A stretch of 64,000 nt of DNA, taken from Harmonia axyridis (taxonomy: Eukaryota; Arthropoda; Insecta; Coleoptera; Coccinellidae). Under the pieces are notes generated by a model. That model saw only the letters and a list, made by a program, of their open reading frames with translations, had not been told where the DNA came from and did no database searches. Location: positions 37,572,001-37,636,000 of the forward strand of contig NC_059503.1 in the NCBI RefSeq assembly GCF_914767665.1, in the 5' to 3' direction. Below, in pieces: positions 39,723 to 49,887 of this stretch; the stretch's first letter is position 1; the number at the start of each line of letters is the position of its first letter. A program made the translations under genes and the position numbers.

Positions 39723-40590
39723 ATGGACAAGCTACGGTTTGATTTTAAGATATGTGTAGAAGATTCCAAAACTAATGTGCTTTGCATAACTTCTATTGGA
39801 ACTACTGATGGCCGTAATTATGCAATTCCCGATATGTATGAAAGAGCTAGTTTACATACACAAGTAATAAAAACTTCACTTATAATAAGGTTAAAAATTC
39901 AATTTCCAAGAGAAACCAAATTAGAAGGGTATGGATTAATTTAAACGAGGATTTGGCTGCTACCTATTTGGATGAAGGTGGTAATCTTCAGTTTGAAGAT
40001 ATCTTCTTAGAAGAAAAGCTTGAAGATCAGCTGAATGTCTCTGTGAATGCCTCTGACCAGCCACTGATTAAAGCGTTGGAAAAATTACTTGAAAAGAGTG
40101 GAGGTCAAACTTCACTTAGAAACATAGGCGAAATAGCAGATAAATTCACCATCGAAAAATTTGATGGGAGAACTTCGAGCGCAGATCAATGGATTACTGG
40201 ATTCGAGAAAGAATGCGAGCGATTTCACATATCTGTGGATGAAAACAAAATTGAGATCCTGAAATCATTTATGGATAAAGGTTCTATGGATTGGTATAGT
40301 TGTACACTAATGAAACTAACCATTGAATCAAAATGGGAAATATGGAGAGAGAGTTTCTGTAAAACATTCACAGGTAAAGGTTGGTCTTCTATAAGATTTG
40401 CGTTCTCATTCAAATACCAAAAAGTCTCTTTGTTAGAATACGCGATAAAAAAAGAAAAACTTCTGCTAGAAGCAAGAAATTCTATTGATAGTGGAACATT
40501 GATAGATCTGATTGCAACAGGTTTGCCAAATTTTGTTATCAACATGATTCATAGAGGAAATTTAAAAATAGTAGAAGATCTTTAAATTTT
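39723..40590 (+). pseudogene. Gag-like gene without pol, one frameshift
   Basis: ATG at 39723 (MDKLRFDFKICVEDSKTNVL) runs to a stop at 39944. The protein continues one frame over from about 39930 (LNEDLAATYLDEGGNLQFED) to 40585. The second part holds IEKFDGRTSSADQWITGFEK, then DWYSCTLMKLTIESKWEIW and LLEYAIKKEKLLLEARNSID, which looks like the capsid fold of retrotransposon Gag proteins. A family of such stand-alone gag-like genes occurs in arthropods; this assignment is from recollection of pattern only. There is no protease, RT or LTR around it. A single indel separates the two halves. Function unknown. Confidence 0.5.
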
Positions 40591-40812
40591 TATATGCAAC
40601 TCAACGATGTACCAATAATAAAACTGCTCTCAAGGAGATTGAAGTGGTTGTATCAGTTAACCTTGCAAAATCATCGAAGCCACTGAAAAGAAAAGAGTAC
40701 GTATAGTTTTAAGAGATTTTTCACTTGTTTAGTTGTTATTCTGAGAACATATTTATAGAGTTGCACAAAACTTTTACAATTAAAAACCTCCCATTAATTT
40801 TAATAAGCATTG
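40591..40812. other. short non-coding spacer
   Basis: Nothing recognised. Confidence 0.4.
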
Positions 40813-41343
40813 TCTACAGTCTACACTAAAGCATACGATCGATAACGAGTCTCAAGGTGTATACGAGGTACCATGTTCCGCATGTCCTAGAACATACATA
40901 GGGCAAACCAACAGACGTATAACTAACAGAGTATATGAGCACCAACTCGCAATACGCAAAGGAGATCCAACATCTGTCCTATTCAAACACTACTCTGAAA
41001 CAGGAGATAACGTTGATTTTGAGGGATGCAAGACCATCTCTGCAGAGAAAACCACAGGTAGAATAATCTGTGAAGCACTCGAGATCGAAAAACGACCCAA
41101 TTGCCTCAACAAACGGGATGATGGTCAAAGATTACCCAACACTTGGAAACCTTTGATTTCCCGTCTCATGGCAACACATCGATCGATAACTCAGCCCCCG
41201 ACAATAATCCGATCGACAGTTCAGCCTCATACCACTCGTACTAGGCTCCCAGTTGCCACCCGATCGATGATTCGAAGTCACGTGACAACATCACAACCGG
41301 TTCCTGCACGATCGATAACAACTCGATCAATGACTGGAAGTTA
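40813..41343 (+). pseudogene. Penelope-like element, GIY-YIG endonuclease end
   Basis: The frame starting near 40815 reads GVYEVPCSACPRTYIGQTNR and RITNRVYEHQLAIRKGD, then a Glu-containing segment (GRIICEALEIEKRPNCLNKR). This is the GIY-YIG nuclease (G-V/I-Y...YIG.T.R....R..EH) that closes the ORF of Penelope-like retroelements, with the CxxC insertion usual for PLEs. The RT is absent, so the copy is strongly truncated. Its C-terminal tail is Arg/Thr/Ser-rich. The element is cut at 41341-41343 (TTA) by the Harbinger; its continuation starts at 57596. Confidence 0.8.
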
Positions 41344-41446
41344 GGCTGGTTTTAGAGTCACGCTGACCGTCGGGGCTGAAGTCTACGCGCTCAGCTGTCT
41401 GCGGCAACTCGTTTCAGTGTCATGCTGAACGTCGTGGGGTATAGTC

Positions 41447-42891
41447 ATGCCCAACCAAATGAGTGTTCGAGTTGCTGTCGTGAATTTTTTATGGAAAAAG
41501 AAAAGACTTCAACAACAACTAAGAAAAAGACTTCAAGTCAATACACTCATTTATCAAAGATTGCTAGTGGGAGCATTTGTTACATTGTTCAATCAGTTAA
41601 GAGATGACGAAACCAAATTCTTTAATTACTTTCGCATGTCATCAAGAACTTTCGACGAGTTACTGGCAAAGTTACATGATAAGTTACTACGTTGCATTTA
41701 CAGGCGTTTACCTGTATCACCAGCTGAACGATTGATGGTTACTTAAGGTAAGAAAAAAAAACAAGTTGTTTTAAATCGATTTATTGTAATCAAATTTACA
41801 TGTGGTACATCCGTAGCACATATGTTGACCAAGTGCCATCATTACCTTGAACCTCATTATTCGTTGTGTAATTTGTCGATGAACTGTTAGCTCTAGGGTA
41901 CATATTATGAATATCCATTGCCACTGCTAACACTGTAGAACGAAATTTTGTACAAGATTAAAGCTCTTTAACACTGGGCCCAAAGATGAAAAAAGGCCAG
42001 GTCGTCGTTGTCAATATCTGGCGTTTAATTGCTTAGCAAAGTTAACAGTTCTTTTTCTAAATTGTTATTTTCTTGGAGGGGTTGGCGTTTCTTCCTTTTT
42101 GGTATGCGCAGCATTTGCGACGATCCCTATTCTTGTTCCGATTGCGTGTTTTCAGCGTTCTCCAATGTAGAAATATTGGAGGTGTCTTCGGTATCAATAA
42201 TGCTGGAAGAATTGTCGGAGTTATCTGGCAATGATAACGTAACTACAATAACATCCGTTGGATTCAAAAAGGATAATTCATCATAATACACATTTTTTAA
42301 AATCTTTTTTGCAGCACTACCTGAATGAGTTTTTCTCATAGAAGCTTTACATCTAAAAAATGCATCCCGAGCAGTCTTCCACCTTTGCTGGATTAGTTTT
42401 TCTTTAACAATATGAAAGCAAACAATAAGTAATATTTTTTTTTCTCAGATTTTTGGCTACAGGAAATACATTCACAGATCTACAATATTCATTCAGGCTG
42501 GGAGTAACTACTATTAGTTATATTGTAAATGAAGATTAAGTCGTGCAAGAAGATACATTGAATCCACGTTTGGCATAATGTCTAACAAATTCAGAGTGTT
42601 TCATACTCCTATGGCTATTAGTGTTAAAGTTTCCACAAATTAGTAAAGGCATGCTGTATATTGCATAACTTTATACGAGTTCGAGATGGCTACAGGGTGG
42701 AAGATTCTTTGACAATAGAGGGCATGATTGATATACAAAATAATAAGCCCATGAACAGATCGGGGAATGTATCACGGAAATTATTTGATCAATATTTTTT
42801 GACACCCATTGGAGAGTTCCCTGGCAAGATACATGTATATTTTAACATAACCTTGACATATCTTTCTTTATACTTGTTTGAGAAACTTTAA
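41447..42891 (+). pseudogene. PIF/Harbinger transposase, two exons, DDE core deleted
   Basis: Exon 1 is 41447-41747 (MPNQMSVRVAVVNFLWKKKR ... FFNYFRMSSRTFDELLAKLH ... VSPAERLMVT), ending at AAG|GTAAGA. The intron is 41748-42448, ending TTTTTTTTCTCAG|. Exon 2 is 42449-42891 (FLATGNTFTDLQYSFRLGVT, ISYIVNE). From there it jumps straight to LSRARRYIESTFGIMSNKFR and HNFIRVRDGYRVEDSL, the C-terminal part with the last catalytic Glu (IESTFG). The stretch that should hold both Asp residues is missing at about 42537. One base is lost at the end of exon 1 and another near 42643. It is therefore dead, but the family is clear. The intron contains the antisense MADF exon. Confidence 0.85.
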
Positions 42892-43123
42892 GCTATAAGA
42901 ATTGATACATAATACTACGAATAGAAAAATATATTAAATTAACCTACTTACCCAAATCGTTTTTTTCATTTTCCTGCACATCCTCAAACAGTGCGATTAC
43001 GATGTCGTTCCAGGCCTTCAATCGGGCGTCTTTATTTTTATCGAATATGTCACTGGCGTCCCATAAACATTTTCGCAGCCGAACTTCTTCAATCACACGA
43101 CCAGTATCAATATCGCGATTCAT
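41930..43123 (-). pseudogene. MADF-BESS protein gene of the Harbinger, two exons
   Basis: Exon 1 runs from ATG at 43123 to 42952 (MNRDIDTGRVIEEVRLRKCL, LWDASDIFDKNKDARLKAW), with donor G|GTAAGT. Exon 2 starts at 42401 after ...TTGTTAAAG| and keeps the phase: EKLIQQRWKTARDAFFR, SGSAAKKILKNVYYDELSFL. Together they form a MADF (Myb/SANT-like) DNA-binding domain. A stop follows SEQE at about 42130; beyond it the same frame reads PKRKKRQPLQENNNLEKELL and, after another stop, DIDNDDLAFFHLWAQC, a likely BESS motif. PIF/Harbinger elements carry such a protein to bind DNA and bring in the transposase. The gene lies antisense to the transposase, and their introns interlock. Confidence 0.8.
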
Positions 43124-43176
43124 TGTTGCGTCTGACTGTCCCTGTCAGCGCGTGCGTTTCACGTAACGATAACTAA

Positions 43177-43312
43177 AGGCGGCCACTCACGATGCGCCCA
43201 TGTTCGAGCGTTTACAGTCGAGCAGCTCGGGACACGACCGCACGACTGTAAATCAGAGAATGAACTTGACTGCTACCAAACGCTCGAAAAAACGCTTCTT
43301 GAGTGGCGGGTC
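43177..43312. mobile_element. small TIR element (136 bp), TSD TAA
   Basis: The left end AGGCGGCCACTCACGATGCG and the inverted right end GACCCGCCACTCAAGAAGCG match at 14 of 20 positions, with TTCGAGCGTTT further in on both sides. TAA flanks both ends (43174-43176, 43313-43315). Confidence 0.55.
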
Positions 43313-43315
43313 TAA

Positions 43316-44280
43316 GGCCCAGTGCACACATCCGACTTTTGCGGTTACGACACCCGTTGCGGTGTCGTACCTATTCAATGCACACTACATACTACACCGG
43401 CGTGGTTGCGGAGCCGGATCAATTCAATGCGCACTAGTTTCCCATTCAGCATCGTGAATGTAATACTTTCTGGACTTATTTGATTATAGTATTTGTTGGA
43501 TCATAAAAATTTAAAACTTTTTCAGTTTTTCATGATTTCTAAGAAACTGTCACACATATGATCTTGAAATCTCTAGCTGTTTCAAAAATTGAATTTAAAT
43601 TTTTATCAATACTTTCGCAATAACTATAGACAATGATAAAATCGTTTGGAAGAAAATATATAGGCTACCAGCGGACTCACCGATCATGAGAAATAAAGAT
43701 GAATTGTTGAAAATCCTGTTGTTCGAAGAATTGATGAGAACAACATACTACTACCCAATAAATTTTTCTGATTACATCATCTCATTTTAGTTTATTCAAT
43801 GAAGAACTCGATATCCAATTCCCTCTCTACCATTGTGCGAACTCACGACAAAAGTCGTATGTGTGCACAGGTCAATATAGAAAAGAGTACTGAGAGATCG
43901 CATGTACGACTGCGGCCTAGAGGGACATGCTACCAAAAATCGACCGCATGATGGCAGTTACGACGTCGCAACCAGGGGGGTGAAACTCGTAGTACTAAAT
44001 TGGAAACAAATATTCTATGCGCCTACCTAACAGAGAATGAAAGAGATAGAAGATGTATGGTTATCTCTGTCGCTCATGACAAGAAGGATAATGTTCCAAA
44101 ATCTAAATTGACATTCGACAGTTGCAGTTTGGCGCCTTCGCGGTTTTAGCGATTAAAATGTTTTGTTGCAGTGTATAATGAAAATAATTTACTAGGCAAT
44201 TCACTATAGTTTCTCATCGTTCTTCGCAATTATTGTTTTTCTTGTTAAGGATATCTCATCCCAATTACCCATTCCTGAAA
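43316..44280. other. left arm of the TAA element, non-coding
   Basis: Holds the terminal repeat, an inverted copy of it at 43846-43876 and several related inverted segments to about 43990. No gene seen before the ATG at 44281. Confidence 0.5.
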
Positions 44281-47152
44281 ATGCCACCAAAACCAGTGAA
44301 ACTTTCCCTTTATAAAAATGTATTCTATTGCAAATTTCCATCTTGTAAAAATTCTTATAGGTCTAAAACCCTAAACCATCAGCAAAACAAGCGCTTTTTC
44401 TGTTTTCCTACCAATCCATCAAGGTTATTGTCATGGCAAAAAGTTTGCGGAATAGAACCGAGCGTGAAATGTTCATATTTTCGAATATGTGAGGATCATT
44501 TTTTACCATCTGATTTTAATTGCCCTAACTCTAACATTGTTTCCCGTCTTCGTGTTGATGCTGTTCCAAGATTTCCACCAAAATATCATGTTCTTAATGA
44601 ACATAATTACACACGTAAGTCTGAAACTGATAGGTTATCCTCCAAAGCCAGCATCAATATTATTAGTGATGTACTAATCACTCCAAGCACTCTTATGACC
44701 TCAACATCTAATTCTTGCTCTTCTATGCCCTCACCATCTAATCCTCCCACTCGTATTTCCTCAGCATATAATCCTCGCACTCCTATTCCCTCAACATCTG
44801 ATCCTCTCAATCCTATTCCCTCAATATCTAATCCATCAACTCCAGTAAGTAGCCCCGTATCATGTACAAGTGAATTTTCTAGTTCTGAAACAGCTCAAAA
44901 AAATTCATTAGATATGTACTCATTTTTGACAGACAGACAAACAGGATTTTTACGGAAAGTTGGGCTTCATAAATCAGATTTATCCTTTGAGCAGGAGTCC
45001 ATGTACAAAATTCATAGAACTGTGTCTTCCAGATTATCGAAACTCAAAAATTTATTAAATAATGAGCGTATTCAGTTTCAAACACTGAAAGAATTGTACA
45101 AAGTTGGTAAATTTCAATTTATTGAAGACAATTTGAATAAAGTCACTACGCAGTTCATAAATTCACAATTAAGAAATGCCAACAAGCCTCCAACAGCTCG
45201 CCGGTGGCCTACAGAAGATAAAGCTTTTGCGTTATCTTTGTTTAAAAGGAGTCCAAAACTTTATAACTATCTTCGAAATATTTTTCAGTTACCATCACCT
45301 AGATCACTTCAATTAATTTTGGCTTCAATACCTTTCGAATGTGGACTTCTTAAACCTGTTTTGGAACACTTGAAAATTCACGTTGAAAACATGGACGAGA
45401 TTGATCGTTATTGTGCCTTAATTTTTGATGAGATGTCTTTGAGTAGTGGTCTCTACTATGAAAGCCACAAGCAAAGAATATCTGGCTTCGAGGATTTGGG
45501 CACAAAGGGTAGAACATCCAACCCTGCAAATCATGCTCTCATTTTCATGATACGGGGCATCAGTAAATGTTACAAGATGCCTGTCGCATATTTTTTCACT
45601 AAAGACTCCATAAAAACTGATAATTTGAAAGAAATGATTATTCAAGTTTTCAGAGAGCTACGATTGGTAGGGATGAAGGTTTGTGCCACAGTTTGTGACC
45701 AGGGTAGCTCTAATAGGGCGGCTATTGCTGCTCTCACTAGAGAGTAACCAGACAAAAACCCAAGTCCATATCAATTTATAGTTGATGGAGAATTAGTGGT
45801 AACAATATTCGACGTACCACATCTTTTAAAAAATACAAGAAATGCAATAATTGATTGTAGGATAGAATTTGAAAAAGGAAAGTTTGCAAGCATGGAACAT
45901 ATTTTGCAAGCTTTCCAATTCGATAATTCTAGACGTACTTATAGATGTCTGTTTAGAATGAAAGAGTCTTATTTCAATTTCAAAGATTCTTACATGAAAA
46001 TGAAAGTTAAAGTAGCAGCTCGACAGCTGAGTCAAACAATGGCAGCAGCCATTGAAACATTTCATTCTTTCTGGACATTTGAAATCAGATTCTTTACATA
46101 CTGCGGAATTCTGTCATCTGATGGATAATTTATTTGACTCACTGAACAGTTCACAAGTGCGTAATCACGAAGGAAGAAAATTTCGATCTGCACTATCGGG
46201 TAATTCTCCTCATTTAGAGTTTTGGTCTGACATGTTGTCTAAAATTAATAGATGGAAAATTTTTGATAAGCAGGGAAAGTTGAGAAATAATTTTAAATTC
46301 GTTGATGGGTGGCTAACAAGTATTAGAGCAATCATTTTACTTTGAAAAAAGTTACAATTGGAGGGGATAACATTTTTGAATTTAAGGAACTTTAATCAAG
46401 ATCCTTTAGAAAACTTTTTTGGCCAGATAAGGCAGCATGGTGTCTGCAATACGAATCCCACATGCCAACAATTTGTTGCAGCTATGAAAACTTTAATTAT
46501 TAATAATTTAAGTTCTCCGCTCAGCAAATCAAGAAATTGTGAGGATGATTTCTGTGAATTTTTAGGGAATTTTGGTAAATTTATTGAAAAGTATTCAGAC
46601 ACCATTGACTAAACTTCTGAAACATCTTGTAGTAATACAATTGTTGACACTCCTGATACTACGGATGGAATTTTTTTGGAGCAAAATTATGCTACTGCTT
46701 ATGTAGCAGGGTATATTTTGAGCAAAGTTGATGTACTGGACTGTGTTCAGTGTCGAAATAACTTATTCTCGAATGATGTGATTTTAAATCAGCATCTATT
46801 CGTTACGTTTAAAGAGAACGATGAGAGAACAAGATTGAATTATCCGAGTGAAAGGTTAGTTCAATTTATAGATTTAATACATGAAAAATGTTATAAATAC
46901 CTCCACGCAAATGCCCACAATGTTAACCTCGTAGATAACTTTCGAAATTCCTTCAAAAAAGAACTCGTTAATTTTTCATTTTGTGGGGAACATAACATAA
47001 CAGAAAAAATTCTCAATATGACTGCACGGTTAATTATTTATAAATATTTGAAGGAAAAAAACCAGTTAAAAACAGGAACTGCCAGTAAATTAAAAAAACA
47101 AGCAGTATTTTTGGATTCGAATATAAAAAACAAAAACCTCAACATTTGTTGA
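44281..47152 (+). pseudogene. P-element-type transposase with THAP finger, broken
   Basis: Starts at ATG 44281. THAP finger at residues about 10-95: YCKFPSCKNSYRSKTL, a central W, CEDHF (C2CH) and AVPRFPP. A Ser/Pro-rich linker with NP-S/P repeats follows (residues 135-190). The P-transposase core has YCALIFDEMSLSSGLYYE, VGMKVCATVCDQGSSNRA, VVTIFDVPHLLKNTRN, NLFDSLNSSQVRN, DPLENFFGQIRQHG, and the C-terminal YATAYVAGYILSKV. Lesions: in-frame stops at 45745, 46343 and 46610, and a one-base shift near 46072. The length, about 950 codons, fits the family with a long N-terminus. In P elements the enzyme uses GTP and cuts at its own ends; here it is inactive. Confidence 0.88.
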
Positions 47153-47990
47153 AAAAAAAATTTTTTTGACTGATTCGTTTAATTTTTTCATTTGTGATAT
47201 TGTTATAATGAGTCTTTTATTTATATATATTATTACGTTATTATGTTTTGAGTTTGAAAGAACGAATTATTTTTCTATCCAAATATTTAAAAAACCTCAA
47301 CATTCGTTGAAAAAAAAAATTAAACTTGTTACTCTATTTTTAGATAATTTTTTATTAATTCGTTTTCAGTTCGATAATCAAACAATTTCCTATTCTACTA
47401 TTAAAAAAACTCAACATTCTTTTGAAAAAAAATTAAAATATTTTTAAGACTGATATTAGATATTACGTTAATTTATTTTTTGTTTGAAAAATCGAACATC
47501 ATTTTTCTTTGCGAGTATTCAAAGAACTCAACATTTGATGAAAAAAAATTTTCAAAACCATTTTCTCTGATATTAAGTTAATTTGTTTTGTGTTTGAAAA
47601 AATACATCATTTTTTATTCAAATATTAAAAAAATTCTCAACATTCGTTAAAAAAAAATTTATCTTGTTCCAATATTTTTCGATGATTTTACGTTAACGTT
47701 CTATAACCAAACATTTTCGGATAGTAGTATTGAAAAATATTCAACATTCGTTGAAAAAAAAATTTTATCCGTTAAGACTGATATTAGATATTATGTTAAT
47801 TTATTTTTTGTTTGAAAAACCAACATTTTTATTATTTATCTTTGTGAGTATTAAAAAAAATCAATTTGTTCAATAAAAAAAAATTTTAAATCTTTTGATC
47901 TTATATTATGTTATTTGTTTTTAGTTTGAAAAACCAAACATAATTTGGTATTTAAAAAACTCAACATTTCAATTCAATTTCAATTCCAAA
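47138..47990 (+). repeat. degenerate tandem repeat, about 110-bp period, 7-8 units
   Basis: The core CTCAACATTCGTTGAAAAAA recurs with changes at about 47138, 47294, 47409, 47526, 47635, 47739, 47861 and 47958. Between cores are A/T-rich stretches with shared words such as GATATTA and TTTGTTTGAAAAA. The transposase stop codon lies in the first unit. Confidence 0.75.
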
Positions 47991-48388
47991 ATTATTATTT
48001 GTGATATATTTATTAGAGATTTGTTTTTTTACCGATGGTGTTTTTTAGTCAGTAAGAATCTGACACTACTGTTTGAGTGCGGACCCTTGCAGTGTCTCCT
48101 GTGAGGAAGGATCCTCTCAGGCAGCTGTACAAAGCTTTATTGTGTTTGTTTTGTGCAGTTGATGCAAGATTTTTCACCTATACAAAAAAAAAACTTATTA
48201 TTGATCATAAAATTGTTGAATAAATTCGTTGACATTCTAATATCTGTTTACAGGTCTGCACAACTTTTGGTCTAGTCTAAGGATTGAAATGAGTGCCTCA
48301 AATCTTCGATGGACGACTCCATTGGTTATGTACATCCTAAAATGGCTGTTTGATTACTATATCATCAATTTTTAACAGAATTATAAAT
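47991..48388. other. non-coding part of the P-type element
   Basis: Contains a G+C-richer patch at 48060-48130 (GTGAGGAAGGATCCTCTCAG, an imperfect inverted repeat). No coding sequence. Confidence 0.4.
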
Positions 48389-48727
48389 GATTGAATGAAT
48401 TTGACCGGTAAAGGTCAATAATTAATCATGGAAAACCCATTTATTATGATAGTTGCCGACGTGAAGCCAACATACTTTAAAATCCCATATATCGCAGACC
48501 TCTCACAAAAAGCTCGTCATTTTCCAAAATACGAAGGGGTTGCAATTGCTTTGAAACCAGAGAACATCAAAATAGATAATTTTTTTACACTTTCATAGAC
48601 TTAAGTTTATATTTAATATTGTATTCCTTCTTTCAGAGCCCTGAAGGTATAACGAAACTGGTCGGCAACTAATAAATGGGATTTCCATGGTTAATTTTTG
48701 ACCTTTACCTGCTAATTTCATTCAATC
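48389..48727. mobile_element. foldback TIR element (339 bp)
   Basis: The left arm from GATTGAATGAATTTGACCGG to GTTGCCGAC at about 48462 and the right arm from GTCGGCAACTAATAAATGGG to TTCATTCAATC are inverted copies over about 70 bp with several differences. The loop is non-coding. No clear target duplication. Confidence 0.7.
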
Positions 48728-49161
48728 GTACAGTCATTATCAACCAACAATATTATAAATTATGTACTGTATTTCTGTTTGTTCCATGTAGTGTGTCCAT
48801 TGAAATATTAGATAGAAGTCAAATAATATAGAGTGAAATCAATGTTTGCTCTTTTTACTAGTAGAATTAAAGGCCGCTTACATTTCAAACTTTCCTGCGG
48901 TAATTTCAAATTTTCCCGCCCTGAAGAAAGCCTATTTCTCACTTTGCCCGTTGGTGTCGCTAGTGCGGACCTAATCAAGATGGCGGCTATTTTGTTTCCA
49001 CAGATTAGTAGGGAGATTGCATTTCTTATTATTAGTATTCTGTGGTCGCAACGACACGGCGGGTAGTGTGCATGCTCCCATTTGATTCTTCGTACCACAG
49101 GCCGCAAGTACGACACAGCAACGGTGTCATAACTACAAAAGTCGGATGTGTGCACCGGGCC
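48728..49161. other. right arm of the TAA element, non-coding
   Basis: Ends in the terminal repeat of the 43316-49161 element. No gene seen. Confidence 0.5.
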
Positions 49162-49308
49162 TAAGCTCGTTAGCGTGTCGGCGCCGACGCGTAGCTCGTA
49201 CGCGCTCGTATGTCTCAGCGCTGAGCCGTCGGCGTTATTCTAAAACGCTTCATAAATAATCATACAAAATGGCCTGTCAGCGCCGACGGTCAGCGTGACT
49301 CTAAAACC

Positions 49309-49316
49309 AGCCTTAC
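49309..49316. repeat. AGCCTTAC target duplication, left of hAT
   Basis: Repeated at 57588-57595. It contains both the last bases of the Harbinger TIR (AGCC) and the Harbinger TTA. Confidence 0.9.
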
Positions 49317-49380
49317 CAGAGGTCATGAACCATCGATAGCGCTATCGATAACTATCGATATTTTGAGCAATCGAAAACTA
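49317..49380 (+). repeat. hAT left end with TATCGATA cluster
   Basis: TIR CAGAGGTCATGAAC, then CATCGATAG and exact TATCGATA at 49343-49350 and 49353-49360, with a further CTATCGATGG at about 49377-49386. Confidence 0.85.
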
Positions 49381-49736
49381 TCGATGGAAGATTTAAAAAG
49401 GTTTTCTGTAGTTTCTGTTAATAACACATAACACGTGAGAAAATGAACAAATTTGTGACCAAAGCGCGAACCAACGCGCGCTTACTACGGCCAAGCGATA
49501 GAACAGCGCTCTACGCATAAAAACGCGCGTTGGCATGTGTACGCTTCGAAGAAAATTCATGTACTTGTAAACGCTCGTTGTCAAAACGCGCGTTGAGCGC
49601 TTGTCATGTGAACGGGCTCTAAAACTAGAAGTGCTGCTAGTACAAGTAGTACTACCAGTATTACCACCGGTATGTAGACATAACATAAAGGCAATCATAA
49701 CTTATGCCATTTATATTTATAGAATGTTCTTCAGAT
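49381..49736. other. hAT 5' non-coding region
   Basis: Contains a G+C-rich patch (about 49465-49612) with the palindrome AACGCGCGTT at 49522-49531 and 49585-49594 and a related copy at 49473. It may be a further MITE; only one convincing end (…ACGGGCTC|TAA) was seen. Confidence 0.4.
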
Positions 49737-49887
49737 GATAATTCTAGAAGTACAACAAGAGAAGGCAACAAAAGAAAGAATAAATTCAGTTGTATGGAAA
49801 TGTTTCAAACGGTCAAGTGATCGAAAGCTCGCCAAATGCTTGACCTGCCAAAAATAATATAAAACGAGTGGTAACACCAGTAACTTG
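49737..49887 (+). pseudogene. hAT transposase, N-terminal BED finger
   Basis: One frame reads ERINSVVWKCFKRSSDRKLA, KCLTCQK, a stop, then YKTSGNTSNL. This is a BED zinc finger (VW..F, C..C, G.TSNL..H). LINE-F enters directly after ACTTG (49883-49887). The frame resumes after the second ACTTG (53925-53929) as NLKRFH. BED fingers of hAT transposases bind the element's ends. The stop after CQK breaks it. Confidence 0.7.

Larger units (their letters stand above)
43316..49161 (+). mobile_element. TIR element with P-type transposase inside, TSD TAA
   Basis: The ends are inverted copies, GGCCCAGTGCACACATCC and GGCCCGGTGCACACATCC, with GACTTTTG next and weaker similarity for about 100 bp. TAA is repeated at 43313-43315 and 49162-49164. 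A third, inverted copy of the end lies at 43846-43876, so an internal MITE-like unit of about 560 bp may be present at the left. The 3-bp target suits PIF/Harbinger better than P elements, which make 8 bp, so the P-type gene may be a passenger. Confidence 0.65.
41344..49312 (+). mobile_element. PIF/Harbinger transposon, internally deleted, hosting further elements
   Basis: Terminal inverted repeat GGCTGGTTTTAGAGTCACGC at the left and its complement at the right, with target duplication TTA (41341-41343 and 49313-49315). Without the nested element (43316-49161) it is about 2.1 kb. It contains a transposase missing the DDE core and an antisense MADF-BESS gene, the two-gene set known for PIF/Harbinger elements. 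Confidence 0.85.

Noticed and set aside
47138..47990. CRISPR-like array
   Set aside because: Repeats are degenerate, long-period and A/T-rich in an insect genome; spacers are not unique sequences of constant length.
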